Translations under genes and position numbers: made by a program | The notes under the pieces: generated by a model | Told to the model about the DNA's origin: nothing | Database searches by the model: none | What the model saw: the letters and a program-made list of their open reading frames with translations, nothing else | Shown here: positions 1 to 9,457 of the stretch, piece by piece | How positions within the stretch are numbered: position 1 is the stretch's first letter | Layout: every line of letters starts with the position of its first letter | Assembly: GCF_037026715.1 (NCBI RefSeq) | Contig: NZ_JBANCG010000004.1 | Location: forward strand, 491,808 to 555,807 | Origin: Breoghania sp037026715 | GTDB taxonomy: Bacteria > Pseudomonadota > Alphaproteobacteria > Rhizobiales > Stappiaceae | Direction of reading: 5' to 3' | DNA: 64,000 nt

Positions 1-1540
<1,540 letters not shown>

Positions 1541-1933
1541 AGTCTCATCTCCTTTCGGCAAACCGCCCGGACCCGTTCGGCATCCGGTGAAGCCGGGGTC
1601 AAAACCCGGCCGGTTCCCATCTGACCTGACCGGCGGACGCAACGTCTGCCGGCACTGGACCCTTGTTGATGACCTGTCGGAGCAAACCGGCTATCGCTCT
1701 CCGGGCACCCCTGCTGAGCGCTATATAAGAGGCGATTTGGATGCCTGCAAGGCGCGTGGGCATGGCTGCGCGTCTCGTTTTTCCTCGCAGACGGCCCATG
1801 ATCGCCGCAGAGAACCGCAGCGACGGGGCGCAAGGGCGAAACCGGGTGGACCCCGGGCGCCTCGCTTGATTAGCTGTGCAGGAAACACCCCAAGCCCGAT
1901 GCGGCCCCCATCGGCGACACGCGAAGGCCCGAA
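1541..1933. other. Intergenic region between divergent dnaK and alkB
   Basis: The 393-bp gap holds the sigma-32-like dnaK promoter at 1721-1751. I see no further gene, repeat or clear alkB promoter in it. Confidence 0.5.
1721..1751 (-). promoter_or_regulatory. Sigma-32 (RpoH)-like heat-shock promoter of dnaK
   Basis: On the minus strand CTTG (1748-1751) is followed after 18 bases by CTTATATAG (1721-1729). This closely fits the known alphaproteobacterial RpoH consensus, CTTG, 17-18 bases, CYTATNTNNG, with only the last G missing. It points at dnaK and leaves a leader of about 170 nt. The assignment is by motif and position only. Confidence 0.6.
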
Positions 1934-2566
1934 TTGCCCACAGTATCCGCTACGAAATCAGGCCCGCCCCCGGGCTTCCGCCATCTTCCCGGTCACCTCG
2001 AGCGCACCGCGCAGGAGGCGCTGGTCGAGGAAATACGCGCCGTGGTGCGCGCCGCGCCGCTGTTCCAGCCCATGATGCCGCGCACCGGAAAGCCCTTTTC
2101 CGTGCGCATGTCGAATTGCGGTCCCCTGGGGTGGGTGGCCGACCGCACCGGCTACCGCTACCAGCCGACCCATCCGGTGACGGGCGCGCCCTGGCCGGCG
2201 ATGCCGCCGGTGCTGCTCGATCTTTGGACTGAGCTGTCGGGCTATCCGGCAGAGCCGGAGGCCTGCCTGATCAACTTCTACGGCGAAACGGCTCGGATGG
2301 GCCTTCACCGCGATGAAGACGAGGAAGATTTCTCCGCCCCCGTGTTCTCGATCTCGCTCGGCGACACCTGCCGCTTCCGCATAGGCGGTCCATCGCGCAA
2401 GGACCCGACATCCTCGTTCAAGCTGGCCTCCGGTGACATCGTTCTTCTCGCGGGCGAGGCGCGCACGGCGTATCACGGGGTCGACAGGATCTATCCCGCC
2501 ACATCGACACTGCTGAAGGACGGCGGCCGGATCAACCTGACGATGCGGCGGGTGACGAAGGTCTAG
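1934..2566 (+). CDS. alkB: Alpha-ketoglutarate-dependent dioxygenase AlkB
   Basis: Fe(II)/2-oxoglutarate-dependent DNA repair dioxygenase that removes alkyl lesions such as 1-methyladenine and 3-methylcytosine by oxidative demethylation. The 210-residue product has the family's normal size. Visible motifs are NFYGE before the metal site, the HxD iron ligands at His125 and Asp127, the distal His181, and the 2-oxoglutarate-binding RINLTMR (Arg199, Asn201, Arg205) close to the C terminus. The N-terminal region carries the nucleotide-recognition lid. The gene stands alone, divergent from dnaK, with no ada or other adaptive-response gene next to it. The start shown is the first ATG of the frame consistent with family length; no strong Shine-Dalgarno sequence fixes it. 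Confidence 0.93.
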   Translation: MPTVSATKSGPPPGFRHLPGHLERTAQEALVEEIRAVVRAAPLFQPMMPRTGKPFSVRMSNCGPLGWVADRTGYRYQPTHPVTGAPWPAMPPVLLDLWTELSGYPAEPEACLINFYGETARMGLHRDEDEEDFSAPVFSISLGDTCRFRIGGPSRKDPTSSFKLASGDIVLLAGEARTAYHGVDRIYPATSTLLKDGGRINLTMRRVTKV

Positions 2567-2774
2567 GCCCCGCCATCCGGTCGCAACAGCAATGCCTCGG
2601 GCTGGCCACGCCTCATCCGCGGCCCGCTTGCATGCGCCCTGCGCATCTCCGGATCTTCCAGTCATGCGCGTAGCGCAATGGTCGTCGCGTCCGCTTTCCA
2701 TTACCCTTGCGGCTCAAACGGTCCCAGAACCGTACTGCGCGAAATTCCTCACCTTCATTTCAAGACGGACTTCC

Positions 2775-3734
2775 ATGACGGGCGAACCTCAACGATCCGC
2801 TCGCAAGGGCGTCGACGTCGACACTGCGCACAACTTCACGGCCGAACAGCTGAAGGCGCGGCTTGCAGGCATCCTACTGATCGTCGCCGCGGTCGCGCTC
2901 TTCTCCTGCCTCGATACCACGGCCAAATACCTCGGTCGCCACGTGCCGGCGCTGGAGGTGGTGTGGTTCCGTTTCGCCAGCCATCTGGTGCTCGCCATTT
3001 TCGCGTTCCGGCTGTGGAAGCGACCTCACATCATCCGGACGCGCCGACCGCTCTTGCAGATCGTGCGCTCGTTCGGGCTGCTGGGCTCCACCGTCTTCAA
3101 TTTTCAGGCGCTGCAATATCTCCAGCTGTCGGAGACGGTTTCGATCATGTTCGCAGGCCCCCTCCTGGTCACGGCGCTGGCCGGCCCCGTGCTCGGCGAA
3201 TGGGCCGGGCGGCGGCGCTGGACGGCGATCCTGATCGGCTTTTGCGGCGTTCTCGTCGTGACGAGGCCCGGGCTCGGCGGGCTGCACTGGGCGGTCGGTT
3301 TCTCGCTCGCCGCCATGGTCTCTTACGCAATCTACGCACTCACCACGCGGCTCCTGACGGAGACCGAATCGGTCGACGGCATGCTGATCATTTCCGCCGC
3401 CGTCGCCATGCTCGTCATGACGCCTTCCGCGATCATCGTCTGGGAGACGCCGCAAACGCCCGGCCTGTGGCTGCTACTCTTCAGCACCGGCCTTTATGGC
3501 GGGCTCGGCCACTGGCTGCTCACCAAGGCACACGCCATCGTGCCCGCTCCCGTTCTGGCGCCGTTCTTCTACAGCCAGATCGTCTGGATGGTCGGGCTCG
3601 GCTACATCGTCTTCTCAGACATCCCCGGAGCCACCACCGTGCTCGGCGCCTCGATCATCGTCGGCTCCGGCCTGTACCTGCTCTATCGCGAGCGCCACCT
3701 CAACAAATCGACGGCTCCTATACCGGAAGCCTGA
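2775..3734 (+). CDS. DMT-superfamily permease (EamA family)
   Basis: Inner-membrane protein of the drug/metabolite transporter superfamily, about 319 residues with a hydrophobic pattern that fits ten membrane helices built from two EamA repeats. The first repeat covers roughly residues 25-160 and the second roughly 165-300. Typical features are the conserved Arg in helix 2 (VVWFRFASHL) and the C-terminal GLYLLYRE. Substrate cannot be told from sequence. The frame opens further upstream, but the 61 residues before the ATG at 2775 look non-coding, so this start is preferred; it still leaves a soluble N-terminal stretch of about 35 residues before helix 1. The stop is directly followed by a possible tiny membrane peptide. 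Confidence 0.87.
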   Translation: MTGEPQRSARKGVDVDTAHNFTAEQLKARLAGILLIVAAVALFSCLDTTAKYLGRHVPALEVVWFRFASHLVLAIFAFRLWKRPHIIRTRRPLLQIVRSFGLLGSTVFNFQALQYLQLSETVSIMFAGPLLVTALAGPVLGEWAGRRRWTAILIGFCGVLVVTRPGLGGLHWAVGFSLAAMVSYAIYALTTRLLTETESVDGMLIISAAVAMLVMTPSAIIVWETPQTPGLWLLLFSTGLYGGLGHWLLTKAHAIVPAPVLAPFFYSQIVWMVGLGYIVFSDIPGATTVLGASIIVGSGLYLLYRERHLNKSTAPIPEA

Positions 3735-3735
3735 A

Positions 3736-3816
3736 ATGCAGACGATTGTCGCAGTAATCGTATTTATGATTATTATCTGTATAATTGACTATATATTCGC
3801 TCCGAGGCCGCAATAG
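3736..3816 (+). CDS. Possible 26-residue single-span membrane peptide
   Basis: One base after the permease stop codon (TGA-A-ATG) a 26-codon frame encodes a peptide starting MQTIVAVIVFMIIICIIDY and ending in a polar APRPQ tail. It is one continuous hydrophobic helix with a short charged end, as in many bacterial small membrane proteins. Its position suggests translational coupling to the permease. The codons are AT-rich (ATT, ATA, TAT) compared with the GC-rich neighbours, which may mean it is only an AT-rich intergenic stretch that happens to be open. No Shine-Dalgarno sequence is clear. Confidence 0.35.
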   Translation: MQTIVAVIVFMIIICIIDYIFAPRPQ

Positions 3817-3878
3817 CGAATAATTAATACCCTTAACTTATACGAAGATCGAGAATGTTCACGCCGGGAGCACTCTGG

Positions 3879-5564
3879 ATGTCTGTTTTCAATACGGTAC
3901 GCGGCCGACTTTACTCGGTCGCGGCAGGGACCATCGTCGCACTCGCGGTCCTGGGCGGAATATCCTGGTATTCAAGCACGAGCAGCGCCCGTGCCTTCAT
4001 GTCACTGGAGGCGCTGAACGCACAGCTTGCCGTCATGCAGGAAATGCGGCTGGCGAATGTGGAACTGGTATTGGCGGCGATGGACTCCATCATCGACCGC
4101 GACGCGGGCCGCATCGAGCCGGAGCGGATGGCGACGATCGACAAGTCGCTTGCGATGCTGAAGTACGGCCTCGCACCCGCGGCCGTGCTGTCGCGTCAGG
4201 TCGGCCAACCCGACCTGACGGCCACGCTGGGCGCCGACATCGACGCCGTCGGCCGCGCAGTCCGCGTCGATCTTGACCGCATGCTGCGCGAGAACGCCAG
4301 CGAAGAGGAATTCGCCAAACTCGATGACGTCATCGACGGAGCCGGCGAGCGCGTGACCAAGAATCTCGCTGCCCTGACGGACGCGGGACTTGCCCGCGTC
4401 CGGCGGGATATCGCGGCGTCCAATGCCCTGGTGGCGTGGACGCGCACCCTCCAGGTCTCCACGGCGCTGCTGGCAATCCTGATCGTCGGTCCCGGCATAT
4501 TCCTTGTCAGCCGCTCGATCGTCCGGCCGATCGGACGGCTGCGGGACGTCATGGGCGAGCTCGCCGGCGGCAAGACCGACATCGAGATCATCGACGCGCG
4601 GCGCAAGGACGAACTCGGCGAGATGGCCCGCGCGGTAACCGTATTCCGCGACGCGGCGGTGCGGCAGGCGGAAATGTCGGCGCGTGAGCAGGCAGAGCAG
4701 ACGGCCAAGAGTGCGCGGCAGGGGCGCGTCGAAGCCCTCATCGAAGGCTTCCGGGGTCGGGTCGCCGCGCTGATGGGCTCGCTCAGCGCCAACACCGAAC
4801 AGATGGAGAAGGTGGCCACCTCACTTTCGGACACCGCTTCCGATACCAGCGGGCGGGCGGAGCGGGCCTCCGATGCCTCAACCCGCGCGTCCGGCGGCGT
4901 GGAAACGGTGGCGGCTGCGGCGGAGGAACTGTCAACATCGATTGCCGAGATCGACCGCCAGGTGCGCCAGACGTCGAACATCGTGCAGGAGGCGACCTCG
5001 TCCGCACAATCCACGACCTCCCAGGTCGCAAGTCTTGCAGACGCGGCCCAGAAGATCGGCGCGGTCGTCTCGCTCATCCAGGACATCGCGGAACAGACCA
5101 ACATGCTGGCGCTCAACGCCACCATCGAGGCCGCCCGAGCCGGGGAGGCCGGACGCGGTTTCGCGGTGGTGGCCTCGGAAGTGAAGGAACTCGCCACCCA
5201 GACGTCGAAGGCGACGGAGGAGATCGGCGCCCACATCGCCGCAATCCAGGGCTCCACCGACGGTGCCGTCGTGGCGATCGACGAGATCGCCGAGAAGATC
5301 GACAGCGTCAATAGGTTCACGTCCAGCATCGCCAGCGCGGTCGGCGAGCAGGGGGAGGCGACAGCCGAAATCTCTCGCTCCGTCATGGAAGCTGCGGCGG
5401 GAACCCGGGAGGCCGCCGACAACATCGCCGGGGTGAGCGATACCGCCGCGCAAACGACAACTTCGGCCGCGGCCATGCGCGGCTCCGTCTCCGAACTGGC
5501 GAACCATGCCCGGGCGCTCAATGCCGAGATCGACACGTTCCTGAACGAAGTGACGGCCGCCTGA
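3879..5564 (+). CDS. Methyl-accepting chemotaxis protein, membrane-bound
   Basis: Transmembrane chemoreceptor of 561 residues. An N-terminal membrane helix (about residues 11-30) is followed by a helical periplasmic sensor region of about 155 residues. A second helix (around residues 190-212) leads to a HAMP domain (SRSIVRPIGRLRDVM onward) and a cytoplasmic coiled-coil signalling domain. The hairpin tip reads EQTNMLALNATIEAARAGE, the highly conserved CheA/CheW contact region. The sensor resembles the helical-bundle type and its ligand is unknown. An in-frame ATG lies 24 bases upstream (3855), but the ATG at 3879 has GGGAG eight bases before it and is preferred. No cheA or cheW is nearby. Confidence 0.93.
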   Translation: MSVFNTVRGRLYSVAAGTIVALAVLGGISWYSSTSSARAFMSLEALNAQLAVMQEMRLANVELVLAAMDSIIDRDAGRIEPERMATIDKSLAMLKYGLAPAAVLSRQVGQPDLTATLGADIDAVGRAVRVDLDRMLRENASEEEFAKLDDVIDGAGERVTKNLAALTDAGLARVRRDIAASNALVAWTRTLQVSTALLAILIVGPGIFLVSRSIVRPIGRLRDVMGELAGGKTDIEIIDARRKDELGEMARAVTVFRDAAVRQAEMSAREQAEQTAKSARQGRVEALIEGFRGRVAALMGSLSANTEQMEKVATSLSDTASDTSGRAERASDASTRASGGVETVAAAAEELSTSIAEIDRQVRQTSNIVQEATSSAQSTTSQVASLADAAQKIGAVVSLIQDIAEQTNMLALNATIEAARAGEAGRGFAVVASEVKELATQTSKATEEIGAHIAAIQGSTDGAVVAIDEIAEKIDSVNRFTSSIASAVGEQGEATAEISRSVMEAAAGTREAADNIAGVSDTAAQTTTSAAAMRGSVSELANHARALNAEIDTFLNEVTAA

Positions 5565-5617
5565 GACGCCCGCTCGACTGATCGCCCCCCGATCCGCTTG
5601 CTGCCGGCCTGCTCCAT

Positions 5618-5651
5618 GGATTTTCGGCAAGACAATTGTCATTGAAAATCC
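5618..5651. promoter_or_regulatory. Nested palindrome, candidate operator of the LacI-type gene
   Basis: An exact 10-bp palindrome, GACAATTGTC (5631-5640), sits inside an 8-bp inverted repeat GGATTTTC / GAAAATCC (5618-5625 and 5644-5651). It lies about 50 bp before the ATG of the LacI-family regulator. LacI proteins bind such symmetric sites and often control themselves. There is no T-run, so a terminator for the upstream chemoreceptor gene is less likely. Confidence 0.5.
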
Positions 5652-5700
5652 GGGCGCGGGACGGTTGGATCGCGTTGACACAGCCACGACACGGGCGGAC

Positions 5701-6792
5701 ATGGACGATCACGGATCGCGCCGGAAGGACAGGACGTCCTCGGGGCACAGGCACGCGACGGCGGAAGCGCCGAACCGACGCAAGCGACTGACGCTCAGCC
5801 ATCTTGCGGAGCGCCTCGGTGTGTCCACCGCAACGATCTCGCTGGCACTGCGCAACTCCCCGCTGGTGGCGCAGGCCACCCGCGAGCGTGTCAAGCGAGA
5901 AGCAGAGGCGGCGGGCTACATCTACAACCGATCCGCCGCAGCACTCAGGACCGCGCGCTCCAATGTCGTCGGCGTCGCCGTCCACGATATCCTCAACCCC
6001 TATTTCGCCGAGATCTTCGGGGCGCTGGAGGACACGCTCGGCGCAAGCGACCAGATCGTCTTCATCTGCAATCACCGCGACGACGTGGAGCGCCAGCGCA
6101 CCTTCGTCCAGGCACTTTTGCAGCACCGCGCCGACGGGCTGGTGCTGTGCCCTTCGGTGGACACGAGCCCCGCGGAGATCAACCGGCTGGTCGACGCGGG
6201 GTTGCCGGTCACCCTGATCTGCCGTGACGTGGAAGGGGCGCGGGCGCCGGTGGTGCGCGGCGACGATATCGCCGGGGCGCTGGAGGCCGTACGCCATCTT
6301 ATCGCCGCCGGCCATCGCGACATCGCATTTCTCGGCGGCAGGCGCGGCTCCTCCACCGGCCGCGACCGGCACGAGGGTTGGGTCCGGGCCCTCCGCGAGG
6401 CCGGCATCGACCCGGACGCCCAGCTCTACGAGCCGGAACTGATGACCCGCGCCCACGGATTCGCTGCCGTGGACCTGCTGCTCGCACGCGAGCCGCGCCC
6501 CTCGGCGGTGATGTGCTTCAACGACATGGTCGCCCGCGGCCTTATCGAGGCGTTGCGCCGGCACGGGATCGAGGCCGGACGCGACATCGCGATCATCGGC
6601 TATGACGATGCCCTTGATGCCGCGACCGCGACGCCCTCGCTCTCCACGGTCAACAACGGAGCCGCCGAAATCGGCGCGCGCGCGGCCGCGATGATCCTCG
6701 CCCAGGTTGCCGGCGCGCCGATAACGGCCGACCGGGTGATCATCGCCCCCCACCTGGTGGAGCGCGAGAGCACGGGCGGCCGCCGTCGGTAG
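5701..6792 (+). CDS. LacI-family transcriptional regulator
   Basis: DNA-binding regulator of about 363 residues. Near the N terminus, after a basic tail, comes the LacI helix-turn-helix (LTLSHLAERLGVSTATISLA) with the hinge-helix region. From about residue 85 onward is a periplasmic-binding-protein-like effector domain starting SNVVGVAVHDILNPYFAEIF, which normally binds a sugar or related small molecule. A TTG 36 bases upstream could extend the protein, but the ATG at 5701 gives a usual length. Neighbours (chemoreceptor, glyoxalase-like gene) give no clue to the regulated pathway. A nested palindrome just upstream suggests autoregulation. Confidence 0.92.
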   Translation: MDDHGSRRKDRTSSGHRHATAEAPNRRKRLTLSHLAERLGVSTATISLALRNSPLVAQATRERVKREAEAAGYIYNRSAAALRTARSNVVGVAVHDILNPYFAEIFGALEDTLGASDQIVFICNHRDDVERQRTFVQALLQHRADGLVLCPSVDTSPAEINRLVDAGLPVTLICRDVEGARAPVVRGDDIAGALEAVRHLIAAGHRDIAFLGGRRGSSTGRDRHEGWVRALREAGIDPDAQLYEPELMTRAHGFAAVDLLLAREPRPSAVMCFNDMVARGLIEALRRHGIEAGRDIAIIGYDDALDAATATPSLSTVNNGAAEIGARAAAMILAQVAGAPITADRVIIAPHLVERESTGGRRR

Positions 6793-6831
6793 TCAGAGCC
6801 GGGCTGTCGGGAGCTGTCCTCGCAGCGTTTG

Positions 6832-6870
6832 CAGCCTGCCCCCCGCACAGGTGTGAGCCGGGGCAGGCTG
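6832..6870 (+). terminator. Hairpin at the convergent end of the LacI-type gene
   Basis: An 11-bp perfect stem CAGCCTGCCCC / GGGGCAGGCTG (6832-6842, 6860-6870) follows the regulator's stop codon and is followed by GTCTTTCG. It lies between two convergent genes. The U-tract is short, so termination efficiency is uncertain. Confidence 0.5.
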
Positions 6871-6899
6871 GTCTTTCGTCCGGCAGAGCCGGAGGTCTC

Positions 6900-7373
6900 C
6901 TATCTGACGAGCCGCATGTGCGGTTCGCCGTTGGAGGTTCTGGTCGCCGTCACACCGGAGCCGTCGAGCGTCGCCGTCACGCGTTTGCGGAACGAGGAAA
7001 AGCTGTCGAACGTGACGACGTCGACCGGCTCGTCGAAGTCGATCTCGACCCGGTGGCGGGCGGCCGCCCCCTCGCCGAGCATGTGGACCGAGACCACCCG
7101 CCCGATAAAGGGCTGGCCGAGATAGGTGCCGCGCACCGTTTCACCGACCTGGAGGGGCCTGTCCGCCCGATCCCGCTCGACCTCGCCATCCGCAGGCGGA
7201 CCGTTGCCGATGGCGGCATGCATCGTGTTCCAGTCACGGTAGCCGTGCTGGTGGGCGACGAGTTCCAGCGCCCGGCCGTGCGAAAGCTCGGTGCCAGAGG
7301 CGGCAAGGTCGGCGCGCAGGCGTTTGGCCTGACGCTTGGCGTCGTCAAGGGTTGGAAGCGTGTTTCCGTTCAT
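6900..7373 (-). CDS. Glyoxalase-superfamily-related small protein
   Basis: A 157-residue soluble protein resembling the short alphaproteobacterial proteins annotated as glyoxalase superfamily members. The first part (residues 1-55) is helical with an alternating charged pattern (LPTLDDAKRQAKRLRADL) and a conserved HGYRDWNTMHAAIG stretch. The C-terminal part (VGETVRGTYLGQPFIGRVV onward) looks like a small beta-barrel, ending in a conserved phrase around EIDFDEPVDVVTFDSF. No metal-binding set of a true glyoxalase is obvious, so enzymatic activity is unproven. ATG at 7373 has GAGG six bases upstream, which favours it over two in-frame upstream starts. It is convergent with the LacI-type gene. 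Confidence 0.72.
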   Translation of the reverse strand: MNGNTLPTLDDAKRQAKRLRADLAASGTELSHGRALELVAHQHGYRDWNTMHAAIGNGPPADGEVERDRADRPLQVGETVRGTYLGQPFIGRVVSVHMLGEGAAARHRVEIDFDEPVDVVTFDSFSSFRKRVTATLDGSGVTATRTSNGEPHMRLVR

Positions 7374-7597
7374 CGCAAGCCTCATCAGGTCCGAGCATGC
7401 GGCTGAAGGGACGGTGCTCGCGTTGCCGTCGCGCCGCGCCGTCGGACTTTGCGGACTGCGGAACGAATAAAGGAAGGGCTTCACCATGACCTGTCGGGCC
7501 TTGCGAGCGGCTGGGGCCTTCCACCCGGCGGGCTAGGTAGGTATGGATGACGCGAATGTCAATGCTCGATGATCGACGCGCACGCAAAGGAGACCCC

Positions 7598-7957
7598 ATG
7601 AAGCTCTACGGCATCGCCAATTGCGACACGGTAAAGAAGGCCCGGCGCTTTCTGGACGAGGCCGGGGTGGCCTACACGTTCCACGACTACAAGAAGATGG
7701 GCGTCGACAAGGCGGCACTGCGCGCGCAGGTGGCGGAATTCGGCTGGGAAAAGATCCTGAACACCCGCGGCACCACGTGGCGCAAGCAGCCCGACACGGT
7801 GAAGGCGGCAACCACCAGCGAGGCCGCGGCGATTGACCTGATGCTGGCCGAACCCTCGATTATCAAGCGTCCGATCGTGGAGGCAGAAGGACGTCGCCTG
7901 CTGGGCTTCGATCCCACCGCCTGGGAGATTGCGCTTGCCGCCGGAGAACTGAAATAG
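7598..7957 (+). CDS. ArsC/Spx-family reductase-like protein (YffB type)
   Basis: A 119-residue thioredoxin-fold protein of the ArsC/Spx superfamily. The N terminus MKLYGIANCDTVKKARRFL matches the YffB branch, with a single active-site-type cysteine at residue 10 and no second cysteine in CxxC spacing. The ending part (IIKRPIVEAEGRRLLGF) is the conserved RP region that in ArsC holds the arginine contacting the oxyanion. YffB proteins are proposed glutathione-dependent thiol reductases; true arsenate reductase activity is unlikely from context, since no ars genes are present. The start has a strong AAAGGAGA five bases before the ATG. Confidence 0.88.
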   Translation: MKLYGIANCDTVKKARRFLDEAGVAYTFHDYKKMGVDKAALRAQVAEFGWEKILNTRGTTWRKQPDTVKAATTSEAAAIDLMLAEPSIIKRPIVEAEGRRLLGFDPTAWEIALAAGELK

Positions 7958-7977
7958 ATCAGGCCCCCAAAAACTGG

Positions 7978-8001
7978 ATCCCCCGGACGAAGCCGGGGGA
8001 T
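7978..8001. repeat. REP-like palindrome between convergent genes
   Basis: Perfect 9-bp inverted repeat ATCCCCCGG / CCGGGGGAT with loop ACGAAG, lying between the convergent ArsC-like gene and dnaN. It resembles the short intergenic palindromes scattered through many alphaproteobacterial genomes and may also act as a transcript-end hairpin. It has no U-tract. Confidence 0.5.
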
Positions 8002-8048
8002 AGCAGCGCAAAGGCGTGAGTGCGAGACTCAGCCGGGCCGAAAGCCGC

Positions 8049-9167
8049 CTAGACGCGCATCGGCATCAGAACATAGAGCGTATCGTCGGCTCCGGAATTC
8101 TGGACCAGCGTCGGCGAGCCCGGATCGGCCAGACGGAAGATCGCGGTCTCGCTGGTGAGCTGGTTGGCGATGTCGAGCAGGTAGCGCGAGTTGAAGCCGA
8201 TCTCGATCGGATCGGAATCGTAGTCCACCACCAGCTCTTCCGTCGCCGAGCCCGAATCCGGGTTGTTGACGGTCAGCACCATGCGGCCCTCGCTCATGGC
8301 GAGCTTCACCGCGCGGCCGCGTTCGGACGAAATGGTGGAGACGCGGTCGACCGCCTTCTCGAACTCGTCGCGCTCAACCTGCAGTTCCTTGTCGTTGCCC
8401 TGCGGGATGACGCGGCCGTAGTCGGGGAACGTACCGTCGATAAGCTTGGAGGTGAGCACCACCGGGCCGGTGGTCAGCCGGATTTTGGTCTCCGACAGCT
8501 CGATGGCAACGTTGGCTTCCGGCTCGTCCAGCAACTTCTGGATTTCGCCGACCGTCTTGCGCGGCACGATGATACCCGGCATGCCGACCGCACCGGCGGG
8601 CGCCGCCACCTCGGCCTGGGCAAGGCGATGGCCGTCGGTCGCGACCGCGCGGAAGCGCGGCCCGTTCGGCCCCTCCACCGTGTGGAAGTAGATGCCGTTA
8701 AGGTAGTAGCGCGTCTCCTCGGTGGAGATGGCGAACTGGGTGCGGTCGATCAGCTTTCGGAAGTCGGCCGCCGCCACCTCGAAGGAATGGCTGAAGTCGC
8801 CGGCGGTGAGATCGGGGAAATCGGATTCGGGCAGCATCTGCAGCGCAAAGCGCGAGCGCCCGGCCCGGATTTCCAGCGTCGCCTGATCCGACGACGTTTC
8901 CATCACCACCTGCGAGCCTTCCGGCAGCTTGCGCACGATGTCGTAGAACATGTGCGCGGGCACCGTGGTCGCTCCCGGCACCTCCACGAGGGCCGGAACC
9001 GTTTCGGAGATTTCCAGATCGAGGTCGGTCGCCTTCAGCCGCAACTCGCCGCCGTCAGCGCGGATCAGCACGTTCGACAGGATGGGAATCGTGTTGCGGC
9101 GCTCGACGACCCGGTGGACATGGGCCAGGGACTTCAGAAGATCTGTCCGCTCGAGGGTCGCTTTCAT
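8049..9167 (-). CDS. dnaN: DNA polymerase III subunit beta (sliding clamp)
   Basis: Ring-forming processivity clamp that tethers DNA polymerase III to DNA and recruits repair and replication factors through its hydrophobic cleft. The 372-residue product begins MKATLERTDLLKSLAHVHRV and shows three repeated clamp folds with family landmarks ERRNTIPILSNVL, ATDGHRLA in the middle domain, and the C-terminal LMPMRV ending that contributes to the binding cleft. The frame extends 64 codons upstream, but those residues look non-coding; ATG at 9167 matches the universal start. It is downstream of dnaA on the same strand, but a terminator lies between the two, so dnaN probably has its own promoter in 9168-9357. 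Confidence 0.97.
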   Translation of the reverse strand: MKATLERTDLLKSLAHVHRVVERRNTIPILSNVLIRADGGELRLKATDLDLEISETVPALVEVPGATTVPAHMFYDIVRKLPEGSQVVMETSSDQATLEIRAGRSRFALQMLPESDFPDLTAGDFSHSFEVAAADFRKLIDRTQFAISTEETRYYLNGIYFHTVEGPNGPRFRAVATDGHRLAQAEVAAPAGAVGMPGIIVPRKTVGEIQKLLDEPEANVAIELSETKIRLTTGPVVLTSKLIDGTFPDYGRVIPQGNDKELQVERDEFEKAVDRVSTISSERGRAVKLAMSEGRMVLTVNNPDSGSATEELVVDYDSDPIEIGFNSRYLLDIANQLTSETAIFRLADPGSPTLVQNSGADDTLYVLMPMRV

Positions 9168-9357
9168 GAAAGTCGGTCCGTCATTGGCCGGGCTTACGGA
9201 CACTGTCCGCGAAGGCCCGGAAACATCAAGGCTTCTGGTGAGCCGGGGGGATACGAACCTGCCCGTATTGTGTGGCGAATGCAAGGGGGCAGAGAGCCTG
9301 TGGGCGGCCTGTTGATGGCCTTGCGTCCGAAATGCCGGCGCGCGCCGGCAAAGCCTC

Positions 9358-9391
9358 AAAAAAAACGGCCCCGTCCGCAGGGACTGGGCCG
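9358..9391 (-). terminator. Intrinsic terminator after dnaA
   Basis: On the minus strand a GC-rich hairpin, CGGCCC-A-GTCC / loop / GGAC-G-GGGCCG (9366-9391), is followed by eight Ts (9358-9365). It sits 67 bp past the dnaA stop codon and before dnaN, so it should end dnaA transcription. Confidence 0.85.
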
Positions 9392-9457
9392 CCTTGTCGC
9401 CTCAAACCGGTGCCGGCGGAACTGCGCGCGCGGGCACCGGGTTCGGATAAACCGGTC

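Noticed and set aside
7598..7957. Arsenate reductase arsC
   Set aside because: The sequence fits the YffB/Spx branch better and there are no ars genes nearby.
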